Source of the DNA: Phycisphaerales bacterium
GTDB lineage: Bacteria > Planctomycetota > Phycisphaerae > Phycisphaerales > SM1A02
Direction of reading: 5' to 3'
DNA length: 64,000 nt
Assembly (NCBI GenBank): GCA_030749435.1
Contig: JASMKH010000002.1
Span: forward strand, 1-64,000
The notes beneath the pieces are model-generated. The model worked only from the letters and a program-made list of their open reading frames with translations, was not told the DNA's origin and did no database searches. Shown one piece after another: positions 7,541 to 16,142 of the stretch. Numbering within the stretch: the stretch's first letter is position 1; every line of letters starts with the position of its first letter. The position numbers and the translations under genes are program-made.

Positions 7541-8632
7541 TCAGGGAAGCGATCGGTACCGCGTTGCTGCAAGAAGGACTTCGCCGAGCAGCACGAGCAG
7601 TGGGAAGATCAGCAGGGGCGGCAACGCGACGCCACCCAATACGGTCGGTGTGACTGAAAGATCGGTGTAGTGGTAGTAGTGCTGTTCGGCCACCTCAGTT
7701 TTTTCGAGCGCGTCGATCTCGGCGTAGATATCCGAGAGGGCCTGAGTATTGCGGGCTCGGTAGAATCGGCCGCCGGTGAGGTCGGCGATCTCCTGCAGGG
7801 TACGCTCATCGATCGTCACCCGCTGCTGCACGATTCGTGTTCTGCCCCGCGCGTCCTGAACAGGCATCGGCGCGACGCCCTCCGTACCGACGCCGATCGT
7901 GTAGACCTTGATGTCCAGCGCCGCCGCCATGTTCGCGGCGGTCACAGGATCGATTTCGCTTGCGGTGTCCTCGCCGTCCGTCAACAGGATGACGACGCGG
8001 CTTCGAATGTCGTCTGTGGAGAGGTCCGCGTGGTCCTTCAGGTCTGTCAGCCTGCTGACAGCCAGGGCCAGTGCGTCGCCGATGGCCGTATTGGCCCCCT
8101 CCGCCTCGGTGGCGGGGCGGACCTGAGCCAGGGCGTTTGCGAGCGTCGTGTAGTCGAGTGTCATCGGGCAGATGCTGTCGGCCCATGTGCCGAACGTGAT
8201 CAGGCCGATGAGGTCGTGCGCACGACCGGGCAGATCCTCTTCTCCGAGGATGAAGTCCGCTGCGACGGACTTGACGGCGTCGAGCCGATCGCTCTGACGA
8301 CCATCAACCTGGAGATCCAGCGCTCGCATGGATCCGCTTCGGTCGATGACCAGTTCGATGGCGACGCCTTCGACCGACTTGTTGGTCTGCTCATCTCCCT
8401 TGATCGGTCCGGCCAGCGCGACCACAAGCATCACGACGGCGATCGTGCGAAGCGTGGGAAGAATCCAGCGCGTCCGCGCGGCCCAACCGTGCGGCACCGA
8501 TCGGGCTGGCGCGGTCGTGGACCACGGCACAGCCGGCCGGTTGCGGCGGCGAACAAAACGCCACCAGGCCAGCGGAACCAGCGGCACGATCAACAGCAAC
8601 CACCACAGCGACCCTGGGCCGAACGTCAACAT
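7541..8632 (-). CDS. batA: BatA-like von Willebrand factor A membrane protein
   Basis: 363 aa. The N-terminal helix ('LWWLLLIVPLVPLAWWRF') and a second helix ('IAVVMLVVALAGP') are typical of the BatA N-terminal module. The VWA domain follows with the MIDAS motif DRSGSM at ~95-100, Thr in 'TFGTWADSICPMT', and 'LLTDGEDTAS'. A final helix ('LGGVALPPLLIFPLLVLLGEVLL') lies near the C-terminus. The family is thought to present the VWA domain to the periplasm and work with MoxR-type chaperone ATPases. The ATG overlaps the upstream lipoprotein gene by 7 bases. batA and batB are about the same size and related in layout, consistent with an old duplication seen across the family. Confidence 0.87.
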   Translation of the reverse strand: MLTFGPGSLWWLLLIVPLVPLAWWRFVRRRNRPAVPWSTTAPARSVPHGWAARTRWILPTLRTIAVVMLVVALAGPIKGDEQTNKSVEGVAIELVIDRSGSMRALDLQVDGRQSDRLDAVKSVAADFILGEEDLPGRAHDLIGLITFGTWADSICPMTLDYTTLANALAQVRPATEAEGANTAIGDALALAVSRLTDLKDHADLSTDDIRSRVVILLTDGEDTASEIDPVTAANMAAALDIKVYTIGVGTEGVAPMPVQDARGRTRIVQQRVTIDERTLQEIADLTGGRFYRARNTQALSDIYAEIDALEKTEVAEQHYYHYTDLSVTPTVLGGVALPPLLIFPLLVLLGEVLLAATRYRSLP

Positions 8633-9630
8633 GGTGCTATTTTCCCTTCGTCAACACCCTGTGTCGCAGCCAAGGAAGTCTCGGCGCCCTCAATGAACCG
8701 CCTGGCCTCGTCGAGCGCCAGCACGCCTTGGTCCTGCGGCGGCGTATGACCGGCGAACTTGACGAGGTCGGCGACCCGAAGGAAGGTCCGAAGATGCGTA
8801 CGCTGGGCTTCGTCAAGCCGGGTGTCATTCTCGGCGTCCGCAAGGAACTCCGCGGTCGTCTTCCGCGGGGCGTTCAGTGCAAACCGCCCTTCAATGTACT
8901 GGCGGATGATGTCGCTCAGTGTCGTGTAGAAAGTGTCCACCTCGCCCCGGCGAAGGAAGTCGGATGCTGCCAGGCTCTGGAGTGCGGCGCTCGCGATCTC
9001 CGCAGGCGTCGGCGGCGGCCCGGTGGGTCTGGTTCGTGAGGCCACCAGGAAGCCGAGGGCACCTGCGGCTGCGACGAAGACGCCGATGGCGAGCACCCAC
9101 GGCCACCATGGGCCACCGGGAATCTCGATCCAACCGTGGATGTCCTGCATCTGTGCCGTCTCATCCTTGAAAGAGGACCGAATGAGTACGGAGATCGGAT
9201 CGAGGTCGATGCGTCCGGTGAGCGGGGTCGTTGCGCGATCGTCGTCGAAGGTGATCGGCGGCAGGGTCAGGTCGTGCGATCCGGCAGCGAGGCAATCCAC
9301 AACCATGTGTTGACTCCATGATCGGGATCCGTCCTCGTGCGGTGTGTCTGTGGCCACCGAGAGTTCAAGAACGTCAAAGTCACCCATCCGTCCATTGGAG
9401 GGGTCTGGAATCAACGGTGTGTGGAGCCGGGCACCGGGGTCTGTCGTCGCCTCGAGGCGAATGATGATGCGCTGACCGGCGATGGCCTCGTCCGGCGTCA
9501 CTGTGAGACTGACTCGGACGGGGCCGCGATGCGCTGACACCGTGGACGTCCTTGCTGCGTCGGCGGAGTCGGACTGGGTGCACCCTGCAGCCGCGACGAG
9601 CGTGCCAGCAATCAAAAGTAGTCGCGCCAT
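8626..9630 (-). CDS. Bat-operon lipoprotein with one membrane helix (DUF4381-like)
   Basis: 334 aa. A lipobox (AAAG-C at residue ~16) predicts a lipoprotein. Residues ~35-175 form a beta-rich domain ('TVTPDEAIAGQRIIIRLEAT') resembling the Ig-like modules of BatD. A membrane helix lies at ~195-215 ('PWVLAIGVFVAAAGALGFLVAS'). The C-terminal part at ~225-320 is helical ('DFLRRGEVDTFYTTLSDIIRQYIEGRF'), like the small DUF4381/BatD-type cytoplasmic domain. Such genes are common between DUF58 and VWA genes in MoxR operons. The 1-base overlap TGATG with the DUF58 gene and 7-base overlap with batA indicate coupling. A protein with both a lipid anchor and a TM helix is a little unusual, so the lipobox call is less certain. 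Confidence 0.7.
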   Translation of the reverse strand: MARLLLIAGTLVAAAGCTQSDSADAARTSTVSAHRGPVRVSLTVTPDEAIAGQRIIIRLEATTDPGARLHTPLIPDPSNGRMGDFDVLELSVATDTPHEDGSRSWSQHMVVDCLAAGSHDLTLPPITFDDDRATTPLTGRIDLDPISVLIRSSFKDETAQMQDIHGWIEIPGGPWWPWVLAIGVFVAAAGALGFLVASRTRPTGPPPTPAEIASAALQSLAASDFLRRGEVDTFYTTLSDIIRQYIEGRFALNAPRKTTAEFLADAENDTRLDEAQRTHLRTFLRVADLVKFAGHTPPQDQGVLALDEARRFIEGAETSLAATQGVDEGKIAPC

Positions 9631-10511
9631 CAGTGCTCCATCCTCGCTTCCCGCCTTCGGAAAAACGCGCTGAGCGTCTCGACAAACGACTCTCCGGTCA
9701 TCAATGGCAATCGGTCGATGCGGTGACGACGCATCCAGCCGATTCGTCTGGCTTCGTCCTCGGTGGACTGGGCGGACCAGGCGGATCGGACCGCTCTGGA
9801 TGAGGTATCGAGCAGCGTCAGTTCTCCGGTCTCGGCGTCGCGAACCTCGAGCAGGCCCACATTGGGGAGGTCGGATTCACGTTGGTCTCCGACGTCGATC
9901 GCGACGAGATCGTGCTTTCGCCGCACGACGCGAATGGCCTGCTCCCAGCCATCATCCTGAAAGTCGCTGACGAGGAAGGCCGTACATCGCCGCCGCTGCA
10001 CGTGCCTGAAATACTCGAGCGCCATGGCGATGTCCGTTCCCTTTCCGCGCGGCTCATGCGCCAGCAGTTCGCGAATGACGCGAAGGACGTGTCGTGACCC
10101 CTTTCGCGGTGGAACAAACTTCTCGATGCGATCAGTGAAGGCCAGCAGCCCGACCTTGTCGTTGTTGCGGATGGCCGAAAATGCCAACGTGGCACACAAT
10201 TCGGTGAGCAGTTCTCGCTTCGTCTGTTCATTGGTTCCAAAGCCCTGCGAGGCGCTCATGTCCACAATCAGCATGACCGTGAGCTCCCGCTCTTCGCGGA
10301 ACACTTTGACGTGCGCGTCGCCAGCCCTCGCGGTAACGTTCCAGTCGATGGATCGGACGTCGTCGCCTGGTTGGTACAGACGCACCTCCTCGAACTCGAT
10401 GCCTCGGCCCTTGAATGCCGAGTGGTACTGGCCGGCGAGAAGTTCACTGGCCAGTCTCGAGGTGGCGATCTCGATGCGTCTGATTTTTCGAAGCAGTTCG
10501 GTCGGGATCAT
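9630..10511 (-). CDS. DUF58 domain protein of the MoxR operon
   Basis: 293 aa from the ATG at 10511 (MIPTELLRKIRRIEI), the typical DUF58 beginning; the track's longer ORF adds an unrelated Ser/Arg-rich stretch. Seen motifs are 'GQYHSAFKGRGIEFEEVRLY', 'GDDVRSIDWNVTAR' (the DUF58 signature) and 'VKVFREERELTVMLIVDMSAS', a VWA-like metal-site variant. DUF58 proteins are soluble VWA-fold relatives that nearly always lie directly downstream of moxR, as here (25 bases). Their biochemical role is not established. Confidence 0.87.
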   Translation of the reverse strand: MIPTELLRKIRRIEIATSRLASELLAGQYHSAFKGRGIEFEEVRLYQPGDDVRSIDWNVTARAGDAHVKVFREERELTVMLIVDMSASQGFGTNEQTKRELLTELCATLAFSAIRNNDKVGLLAFTDRIEKFVPPRKGSRHVLRVIRELLAHEPRGKGTDIAMALEYFRHVQRRRCTAFLVSDFQDDGWEQAIRVVRRKHDLVAIDVGDQRESDLPNVGLLEVRDAETGELTLLDTSSRAVRSAWSAQSTEDEARRIGWMRRHRIDRLPLMTGESFVETLSAFFRRREARMEH

Positions 10512-10536
10512 GTCCTGGTGTCCATTGAGAACTTGA

Positions 10537-11574
10537 TCAGGGGACTGGCACGTGATCAAGCACCGCCTGAATGACGTCCTCTGAGGTCTTCTCTTCGGCC
10601 TCGGCCTCGTAGGTGGTTGCGATCCGATGACGGAGCACGTCCATTGCCAGATTCTTGACGTCCTGAGGGACGACGTACCCACGTCCATCGAGGAAGGCCT
10701 CGGCCTTGGCTGCGAGCGACAGGGCGAGTGTGGCGCGGGGTGATGCGCCGAACTCAACGAGCGCATCGAGTTCAGGAGAGATTCGTCCCGGCTCCCGGGT
10801 CGCGAAGACGATGTCGACGATGTATCTGGCAACCTTGTCGTCGAGGTAGATCTCGTCGACGACCTTTCGGGCGGCGAGAATGTCCGCTGGCTTCATGACC
10901 GCTGAGATTGAAGGGGCGGATCCCGTCGTGGCCATCCGTCGCAGAATCTCGACTTCCTCATCGCGGGAGGGGTAGGTGACGACCACCTTGAGCAGAAAAC
11001 GATCGACTTGCGCTTCGGGGAGGGGATAGGTTCCCTCCTGTTCGACGGGATTCTGGGTAGCCAGTACAAGGAATGGGTCGGGCAGCCGATGGGTTTCCTT
11101 CCCGATCGTGACCTGCCGCTCCTGCATCGCTTCCAGAAGCGCGCTCTGGACCTTGGCCGGAGCGCGGTTAATCTCATCGGCAAGAACGATGTTCGAGAAT
11201 ATGGGCCCCTTGTTGACGATGAAGTCGCCGTCCTGCGGACGGTAGATGAGCGTACCCATGACGTCCGCGGGAAGCATGTCCGGCGTGAACTGAATCCGTT
11301 GGAAGTCGGTGTCCACGCCTTGCGCGAGGCTCGAGACGGCCAGCGTCTTGGCCAGACCCGGTACGCCTTCGATGAGCAGATGCCCATTGGTCAGAAGTGA
11401 CACCAGCATGCGGTTCAGAAGCATGTCCTGACCCACGACGACCTCGTGCATCTCGCGGATGAGCCGCCTGAAGGGCTCGCTGGACTCACGGACCTGCTGG
11501 GAGACGAGATCGACGCTCGTCTGGGTGCTGTTCATGGCGTTCTCCAGGGTTGCTGTACCCGGTGCGATCGACAT
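10537..11574 (-). CDS. moxR: MoxR family AAA+ ATPase
   Basis: 345 aa from the ATG at 11574, which has GGGAGG six bases upstream. The track starts one codon earlier at TTG 11577; a third option is ATG 11535, with GGAG eight bases before it. Walker A is 'GVPGLAKT', Walker B 'LADEIN' (~ residue 125), and sensor 1 'ATQNP'; 'PEAQVDRF' carries the arginine finger region. MoxR ATPases act as chaperones that help assemble or activate VWA-domain proteins and are cytoplasmic. Here the enzyme leads directly into DUF58 and the Bat genes, the expected partners. Confidence 0.95.
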   Translation of the reverse strand: MSIAPGTATLENAMNSTQTSVDLVSQQVRESSEPFRRLIREMHEVVVGQDMLLNRMLVSLLTNGHLLIEGVPGLAKTLAVSSLAQGVDTDFQRIQFTPDMLPADVMGTLIYRPQDGDFIVNKGPIFSNIVLADEINRAPAKVQSALLEAMQERQVTIGKETHRLPDPFLVLATQNPVEQEGTYPLPEAQVDRFLLKVVVTYPSRDEEVEILRRMATTGSAPSISAVMKPADILAARKVVDEIYLDDKVARYIVDIVFATREPGRISPELDALVEFGASPRATLALSLAAKAEAFLDGRGYVVPQDVKNLAMDVLRHRIATTYEAEAEEKTSEDVIQAVLDHVPVP

Positions 11575-11657
11575 CAAGGACCTCCCATGGCCTGGAAAGG
11601 GGTGGCGGCACGCAACCGTGCGTGCACTCGCCCCACAGGCGTTGGGAGGGCTACGAA

Positions 11658-11677
11658 CGAACCCCTGACAGGGTTCG
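11658..11677. other. hairpin in the mtfA-moxR gap
   Basis: Inverted repeat CGAACCC-CTGACA-GGGTTCG (7-bp stem, 6-base loop) in the 154-base gap between the mtfA stop and the moxR start. There is no T-tract on the minus strand, so it is not a clear terminator. It could attenuate or stabilise the moxR transcript. The nearby TATAGA on the minus strand (11685-11690) might be a -10 box but has no good -35. Confidence 0.3.
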
Positions 11678-11728
11678 AGAGGATTCTATAGAGAATGCGT
11701 CCGCCGCCGGCTGGGCTGGTTCATCGGC

Positions 11729-12520
11729 CTACTGGCCTCGCGGTGGCCATGGCCGGGCCGCCGGGTCCTGACCCCAGAATCTGGAGAATTGTTCATAGAC
11801 CTTCGGGTGGGCCGCTTGAAGCGGGCGGGGCGCATCAAAGAAGCACTCGGTGGTCACTGCGAAGAACTCCGCCACGTTGGTCAGTCCGTAGGGGCGTATG
11901 GGGTCTCGTCCACCCCGGGCGTACGTGCTTCGGAGTTCGGCGAACGTGTCGGACATGATGCGGTGCCAATCAGCGTAGTGTGAACGGTCTCGCAGCATCG
12001 GCGTTCCGTTGGTGGAGCCGGTCATCATGTCGACCGCGTGGGCCAACTCGTGAAACACGACATTGAGCCCACGACCCGGGTGGCGTGCCGCCACCATCGT
12101 GTCCCGCCAGGAGAGTACGACCGGTCCGTTGTACCACGCCTCCCCGAGGTTGGCCGACCCGGAGTGGACCAGTCCGTCGGATCCGATCCGCTCCTGCGTC
12201 TGCAGGTAGGCGGCGGGGTACAGGAGAAAGGTCCGCACATTGTGCAGGTAGTCGGTCGTGTCAAGATGCAGCAGCATAATGGCCGCGTGCGCCGCTACCA
12301 CGACCCGCATTGTGTCCGTGACGTCGAGCCCGTCGCAGCCTTCCCAGTACTTCTCGTCCACCAGAATCCTGACGGTATCTCGAACCTGCCCGCGCTCCAC
12401 ATCGTTCAGCAGCGTCAGATACGGCACGTCGCTGAGGAGCGTGTTCTCCCATGCCTCGGGGAAAGGTCCCTCCAGCAGTTTCCTCCGGTGGTGCTTCTTC
12501 AGAATCGACATCGAGATCAA
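11729..12520 (-). CDS. mtfA: MtfA-like zinc metallopeptidase
   Basis: 263 aa. It matches the MtfA (M90) family along its length: N-terminal 'RRKLLEGPFPEAWENTLLSDV', 'EKYWEGCDGLDVTDTMRVVVAAHAAIMLLHL', and the zinc site HExxH as 'FHELAHAVDMM', followed by 'NGTP' and 'YGLTNVAEFFAV' with the downstream Glu ligand. E. coli MtfA binds the repressor Mlc and has aminopeptidase activity; whether that holds here is unknown. The chosen TTG start (12520) has GGAG five bases upstream and overlaps the tyrA stop; an ATG at 12511 is the alternative. It lies between tyrA and moxR in the same orientation. Confidence 0.88.
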   Translation of the reverse strand: MISMSILKKHHRRKLLEGPFPEAWENTLLSDVPYLTLLNDVERGQVRDTVRILVDEKYWEGCDGLDVTDTMRVVVAAHAAIMLLHLDTTDYLHNVRTFLLYPAAYLQTQERIGSDGLVHSGSANLGEAWYNGPVVLSWRDTMVAARHPGRGLNVVFHELAHAVDMMTGSTNGTPMLRDRSHYADWHRIMSDTFAELRSTYARGGRDPIRPYGLTNVAEFFAVTTECFFDAPRPLQAAHPKVYEQFSRFWGQDPAARPWPPRGQ

Positions 12521-13683
12521 CTACGCTCCACGAGCCGGTCGATGAGGTGCGACGACTCTCGCATGGCGGTATCGGCGAAGGGGCCGAAGAACTCGGCGAC
12601 GTCGGAGAATGCATCGCGGAACCCCGCCGCGTCTCCCGACCGCATCATCGATTCGAATGCTTCGGCTGCCTCCCGGAACGCCGCCATGACTTCCGGTGTG
12701 TTCGGATTGGACATCTGGATGGCGCTGTACAGATCGGGCGATTGTGCGAAGTGCCGCGCTGTCATGAGCAGTTCGAGGTGGTAAATCGGGCTGGTGAACC
12801 GGAGTGTCTCTTCGATCGAGACATCGAGTTGTCGCATTGTTCTTCCAACGACCTCGGTGGAGTAGTGGGTCAGCACCTGTACCACGGCCATGACTCGGTC
12901 GTGATCGTCCGCCGTAGTCTCAAGAAGAACGAGTCCCGCCGCTCGAAGCGTCGCGGTCAGCCACGACATCCAGTCGGTACCCTCGACCAACCTCGCCGGG
13001 GTCACTGCGATGCGTTGCCCCTGCATGGTGTGCACTCCCGGTCCGAACAAGGGGTGCGTTCCAATGACGCTCGCTTCGCTCGATTCCAGCATGGTCGCCA
13101 CCGGCGCACGCTTGATGCTGGTCACGTCGGTGAGGAGCCCGCCTCGATCGATATGCGGTCCGGCCCGCCGGATGACCTCCTCGGTTTCCCTGATATCCAC
13201 CGACACCAGGGTGACATCCGCCGCGGCGGCGGCTTCTTCGACGGTCAGCCGCGTGTCGCGATCGACGGCGAGAATCTCGTTGTCCAGATCGCCGAGGAAA
13301 GACGACATGAGCCCGCCCATGCCGCCCGCCGCGCCGATGATGGCAATTCGCATGGGAGGCATGTCGAGCGGGACGGCGGCATGCAACTGGGCCTGGCGAT
13401 TCCTGCTGGCCCAAAGGACCATCCTGAACAGGCTCTCAATGACCTCCGGGCTCAGGCCGCTGCGACCTGCCCGCGTTCGCCGGTCAGCGAGCAACTCGGC
13501 CTCGCGGCAGTCATCCCGGATGGGGACGTCGCACTCCCGCTTGATTGCGGCCACTTCGCCGACGACCCGATGCCGCTCAGCCAACAGATCCAGGAACTGA
13601 TGATCGATCTCATCGATCCGGTTTCTGAGTGCGGTGAGTGCCGCGGGGATCTCGGTAGGGGGAACGTTCTCGGGCACCGTCAT
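12517..13683 (-). CDS. tyrA: chorismate mutase / prephenate dehydrogenase
   Basis: 388 aa from ATG 13683; the track's start adds 60 residues crossing the intergenic region with gdhA. Residues ~10-95 are an AroQ-type chorismate mutase ('ALRNRIDEIDHQFLDLLAERHRVV', 'VPIRDDCREAELL'). Residues ~105-375 are prephenate dehydrogenase: the NAD-binding 'IIGAAGGMGGLMSSFL', 'DVTSIKRAPV' and 'GTHPLFGPGV' (substrate His). This is the T-protein layout that turns chorismate to prephenate and then to 4-hydroxyphenylpyruvate for tyrosine. Codons overlap mtfA by four bases. Divergent from gdhA with a 136-base shared upstream region. No good SD is seen. Confidence 0.93.
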   Translation of the reverse strand: MTVPENVPPTEIPAALTALRNRIDEIDHQFLDLLAERHRVVGEVAAIKRECDVPIRDDCREAELLADRRTRAGRSGLSPEVIESLFRMVLWASRNRQAQLHAAVPLDMPPMRIAIIGAAGGMGGLMSSFLGDLDNEILAVDRDTRLTVEEAAAAADVTLVSVDIRETEEVIRRAGPHIDRGGLLTDVTSIKRAPVATMLESSEASVIGTHPLFGPGVHTMQGQRIAVTPARLVEGTDWMSWLTATLRAAGLVLLETTADDHDRVMAVVQVLTHYSTEVVGRTMRQLDVSIEETLRFTSPIYHLELLMTARHFAQSPDLYSAIQMSNPNTPEVMAAFREAAEAFESMMRSGDAAGFRDAFSDVAEFFGPFADTAMRESSHLIDRLVERS

Positions 13684-13819
13684 GGTGGGGCAGGATACGT
13701 CGATGCGGCAGTCTCTGGTGCGCCGCTTCCGCATCGGTATCACCCCCTGTATCATCCATGTTCCCCTGCGGGCCGCGATGGAGCGGTCTGCATGGGCCAG
13801 ACAAGGACGACGAACCACC

Positions 13820-15211
13820 ATGGATACATCGGTTGCGACGCCGGGTACGGGCAGTTCCTTCATGCAGGATCACCTCGATGCGCTGAGCATCCGTGATCCA
13901 CACCAGCCGGAGTTTCTGCAAGCGGTGCAGGAGGTCATTGTCTCGCTTGAGCCGGTGATCGAGCGGTACCCTCATTACGGCCGGCAACGGGTCCTTGAGC
14001 GATTGCTCGAGCCGGAACGCGTCATTCAGTTTCGCGTTCCGTGGCAGGCAGACGATGGCAGTGTCCATGTCAATCGGGGCTTTCGCGTCGGATTCAACTC
14101 CGCCATCGGTCCCTACAAGGGCGGGCTTCGATTCCATCCCAGCGTCAACCTGAGCATCCTGAAGTTCCTCGCCTTTGAGCAGGTCTTCAAGAACAGTCTG
14201 ACCGGGCAGCCAATCGGTGGGGGCAAGGGCGGATCGGACTTCGACCCCCGTGGCCGGAGTCACAGCGAGGTGATGCGGTTCTGTCAGTCATTTATGACAG
14301 AACTGTTCAGACACGTTGGACACAACACGGACGTGCCGGCGGGCGACATCGGAGTTGGCGGTCGAGAGATCGGGTATCTGTTCGGGCAGTACAAGCGCAT
14401 TACCAATACGTTCACCGGCGTGCTGACCGGTCGAGCGCCGGGATGGGGCGGCAGCCTGCTGCGTCCCGAGGCGACCGGGTACGGGGCGGTCTACTTTGCC
14501 GCTGAAATGGCCGGAACGCAGGGGCAGACCCTTGAGGGCAAGCGATGTCTGGTCTCGGGATCAGGCAACGTGGCCCAGTACGCCTGCCGAAAGTTGATCG
14601 AACTCGGTGGCATTCCGATCACCTTGAGCGACTCAAGTGGCTGGATTCACGACCCCGATGGAATCACCGAAGAGAAACTCCAGTTCGTCATGGAACTCAA
14701 GAACGAGCGACGTGGTCGGATTGCAGAGTATGTGGAGCGATTCACATCCGCGACGTGGGCTCCGGTCGAGTCGGAGGCGGAACACCATCCGCTCTGGTGT
14801 GTTCCGGCCGAAGCGGCATTCCCGTCGGCGACGCAGAACGAGATCAATGCACTTGATGCTGCCCACCTCGTCGAAGGTGGTGTCCGTCTGGTGAGCGAAG
14901 GCGCGAACATGCCGACGACGCCCGATGCGCAGGACACGCTCGTGGATGCTGGCGTGTTGCTCGGTCCCGGCAAGGCGGCCAATGCTGGTGGCGTGGCCGT
15001 ATCCGCACTTGAGATGGCGCAGGCCAGCCAACGACTTCGCTGGACTACCGAGGAAGTCGACCGCCACTTGAAGCGAATCATGCATGACATTCATGCCGTG
15101 TGTCTGGATGCGGCGGAGTCCTACAGCTTCGGCTCGGACTATCGACACGGTGCCAATATTGCGGGCTTCCGCAAGGTGGCCAACGCGATGATCGATCAGG
15201 GGCTGGTGTGA
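13820..15211 (+). CDS. gdhA: NADP-type glutamate dehydrogenase
   Basis: 463 aa from ATG 13820; the track's start at 13634 lies inside the region opposite the tyrA start. The enzyme makes glutamate from 2-oxoglutarate and ammonia. Seen are 'FRVPWQADDGSVHVNRGFRVGFNSAIGPYKGG' pieces with the substrate Lys in 'PYKGGLRFHPSVNLS', the catalytic Lys block 'GGGKGGSDFDPRGRS', 'PAGDIGVGGREIGYLFGQYKR', and the Rossmann region 'CLVSGSGNVAQYACRKLIELGG'. Length (~450) and motifs fit the hexameric NADP-dependent class. ATG 13862 is a possible shorter start. It is the first of four plus-strand genes. Confidence 0.95.
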   Translation: MDTSVATPGTGSSFMQDHLDALSIRDPHQPEFLQAVQEVIVSLEPVIERYPHYGRQRVLERLLEPERVIQFRVPWQADDGSVHVNRGFRVGFNSAIGPYKGGLRFHPSVNLSILKFLAFEQVFKNSLTGQPIGGGKGGSDFDPRGRSHSEVMRFCQSFMTELFRHVGHNTDVPAGDIGVGGREIGYLFGQYKRITNTFTGVLTGRAPGWGGSLLRPEATGYGAVYFAAEMAGTQGQTLEGKRCLVSGSGNVAQYACRKLIELGGIPITLSDSSGWIHDPDGITEEKLQFVMELKNERRGRIAEYVERFTSATWAPVESEAEHHPLWCVPAEAAFPSATQNEINALDAAHLVEGGVRLVSEGANMPTTPDAQDTLVDAGVLLGPGKAANAGGVAVSALEMAQASQRLRWTTEEVDRHLKRIMHDIHAVCLDAAESYSFGSDYRHGANIAGFRKVANAMIDQGLV

Positions 15212-15268
15212 GTTCATGAGATCGGCGGATCGGGACGCGACGGAGCTGCCACAGCGGGCCGCCATCAC

Positions 15269-15934
15269 ATGCCGGGCGTTGCCCGCATGAGCGGAACGGC
15301 CCCACATCCCGAGGCCGACTGGTCATTCGGTGATCGAGTTCGTGTGCCGACGAAGCCGGAGTGGGGTGTCGGGACCGTCACGCGGGCTGCTGCGACGCAT
15401 GTGCGGGGCAAGCCGTGCTGGACGTTGACCGTTCGATTTCCAAATGCAGGGATCAAGATGGTCAACACTTCGACCGGGACGTTGGAGCGGGTCGAGGACA
15501 CAACCGAAGCGGGGGGCGGAGAGACTGCCATGGCCATTGCCGAGGCGGAAGCGGTGGCGGGTGATGACCTGCTCGGCCCACAGGCGCAGCGACGGGTCGA
15601 GTCGTTGATGGTGGGGCTCCCGGAGGCTTGCACAGACCCGTTTCGCTCCATACCCACCAGGGTCGAGGCGACGGTGGACCTGTACCGGTTTGACGGTTCG
15701 GGCAGGGCGCTGGTCGATTGGGCGGTAGCGCAGACGGGGCTGGATGACCCGTTGTCCCGCTTCAACCGGCAGGAGTTGGAGACGCACTTCCGGAAGTGGC
15801 AGCAGGTCCGCGACAGCCACCTCGCCAAGTTGGCCTATGAGGCCCGGCAGAAGGGGCTGTCCGTTGATCAGGTGCTGGCAGCCGGTCCCGAGGAGGCCCG
15901 GGCTGCCGCAGCCCACGCCAGATTCCGACGCTGA
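15269..15934 (+). CDS. uncharacterised protein with N-terminal DUF3553-like domain
   Basis: 221 aa. Residues ~15-75 ('FGDRVRVPTKPEWGVGTVTRA', 'TVRFPNAGIKMVN') look like the small beta-barrel DUF3553 domain, known at the ends of UvrD-type helicases and alone. Residues ~95-215 are helical and unknown to me, with 'DDPLSRFNRQELETHFRKWQQVRDSHLAKLAYEARQKG'. No signal peptide or membrane helix. An ATG at 15287 is another possible start. It follows gdhA by 57 bases, which may be chance. Function unknown; a nucleic-acid-related role is only suggested by the DUF3553 resemblance. Confidence 0.75.
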   Translation: MPGVARMSGTAPHPEADWSFGDRVRVPTKPEWGVGTVTRAAATHVRGKPCWTLTVRFPNAGIKMVNTSTGTLERVEDTTEAGGGETAMAIAEAEAVAGDDLLGPQAQRRVESLMVGLPEACTDPFRSIPTRVEATVDLYRFDGSGRALVDWAVAQTGLDDPLSRFNRQELETHFRKWQQVRDSHLAKLAYEARQKGLSVDQVLAAGPEEARAAAAHARFRR

Positions 15935-16142
15935 GAATCGCGATCGCCACCGGCCGGGGCCCGGTCGGGTGGCTCCAGAATCGGGTGGGAAGAGCCTCCA
16001 AACGCTACAGACCGATGTGTGAGCGTCCGCAAGTACCGGTTTGCACCGGTCCGGGGTGGTTCGTGGACGCTGCGGTGACATGCTTCCCGTGATCCCGCTC
16101 CAGTGCGGTGTGCCTGAAGAGAAGAAGAGACGGAGAAGAGCC

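Noticed and set aside
12451-13896. 481-aa plus-strand ORF opposite tyrA
   Set aside because: Low-complexity antisense frame; tyrA motifs are clear on the minus strand.
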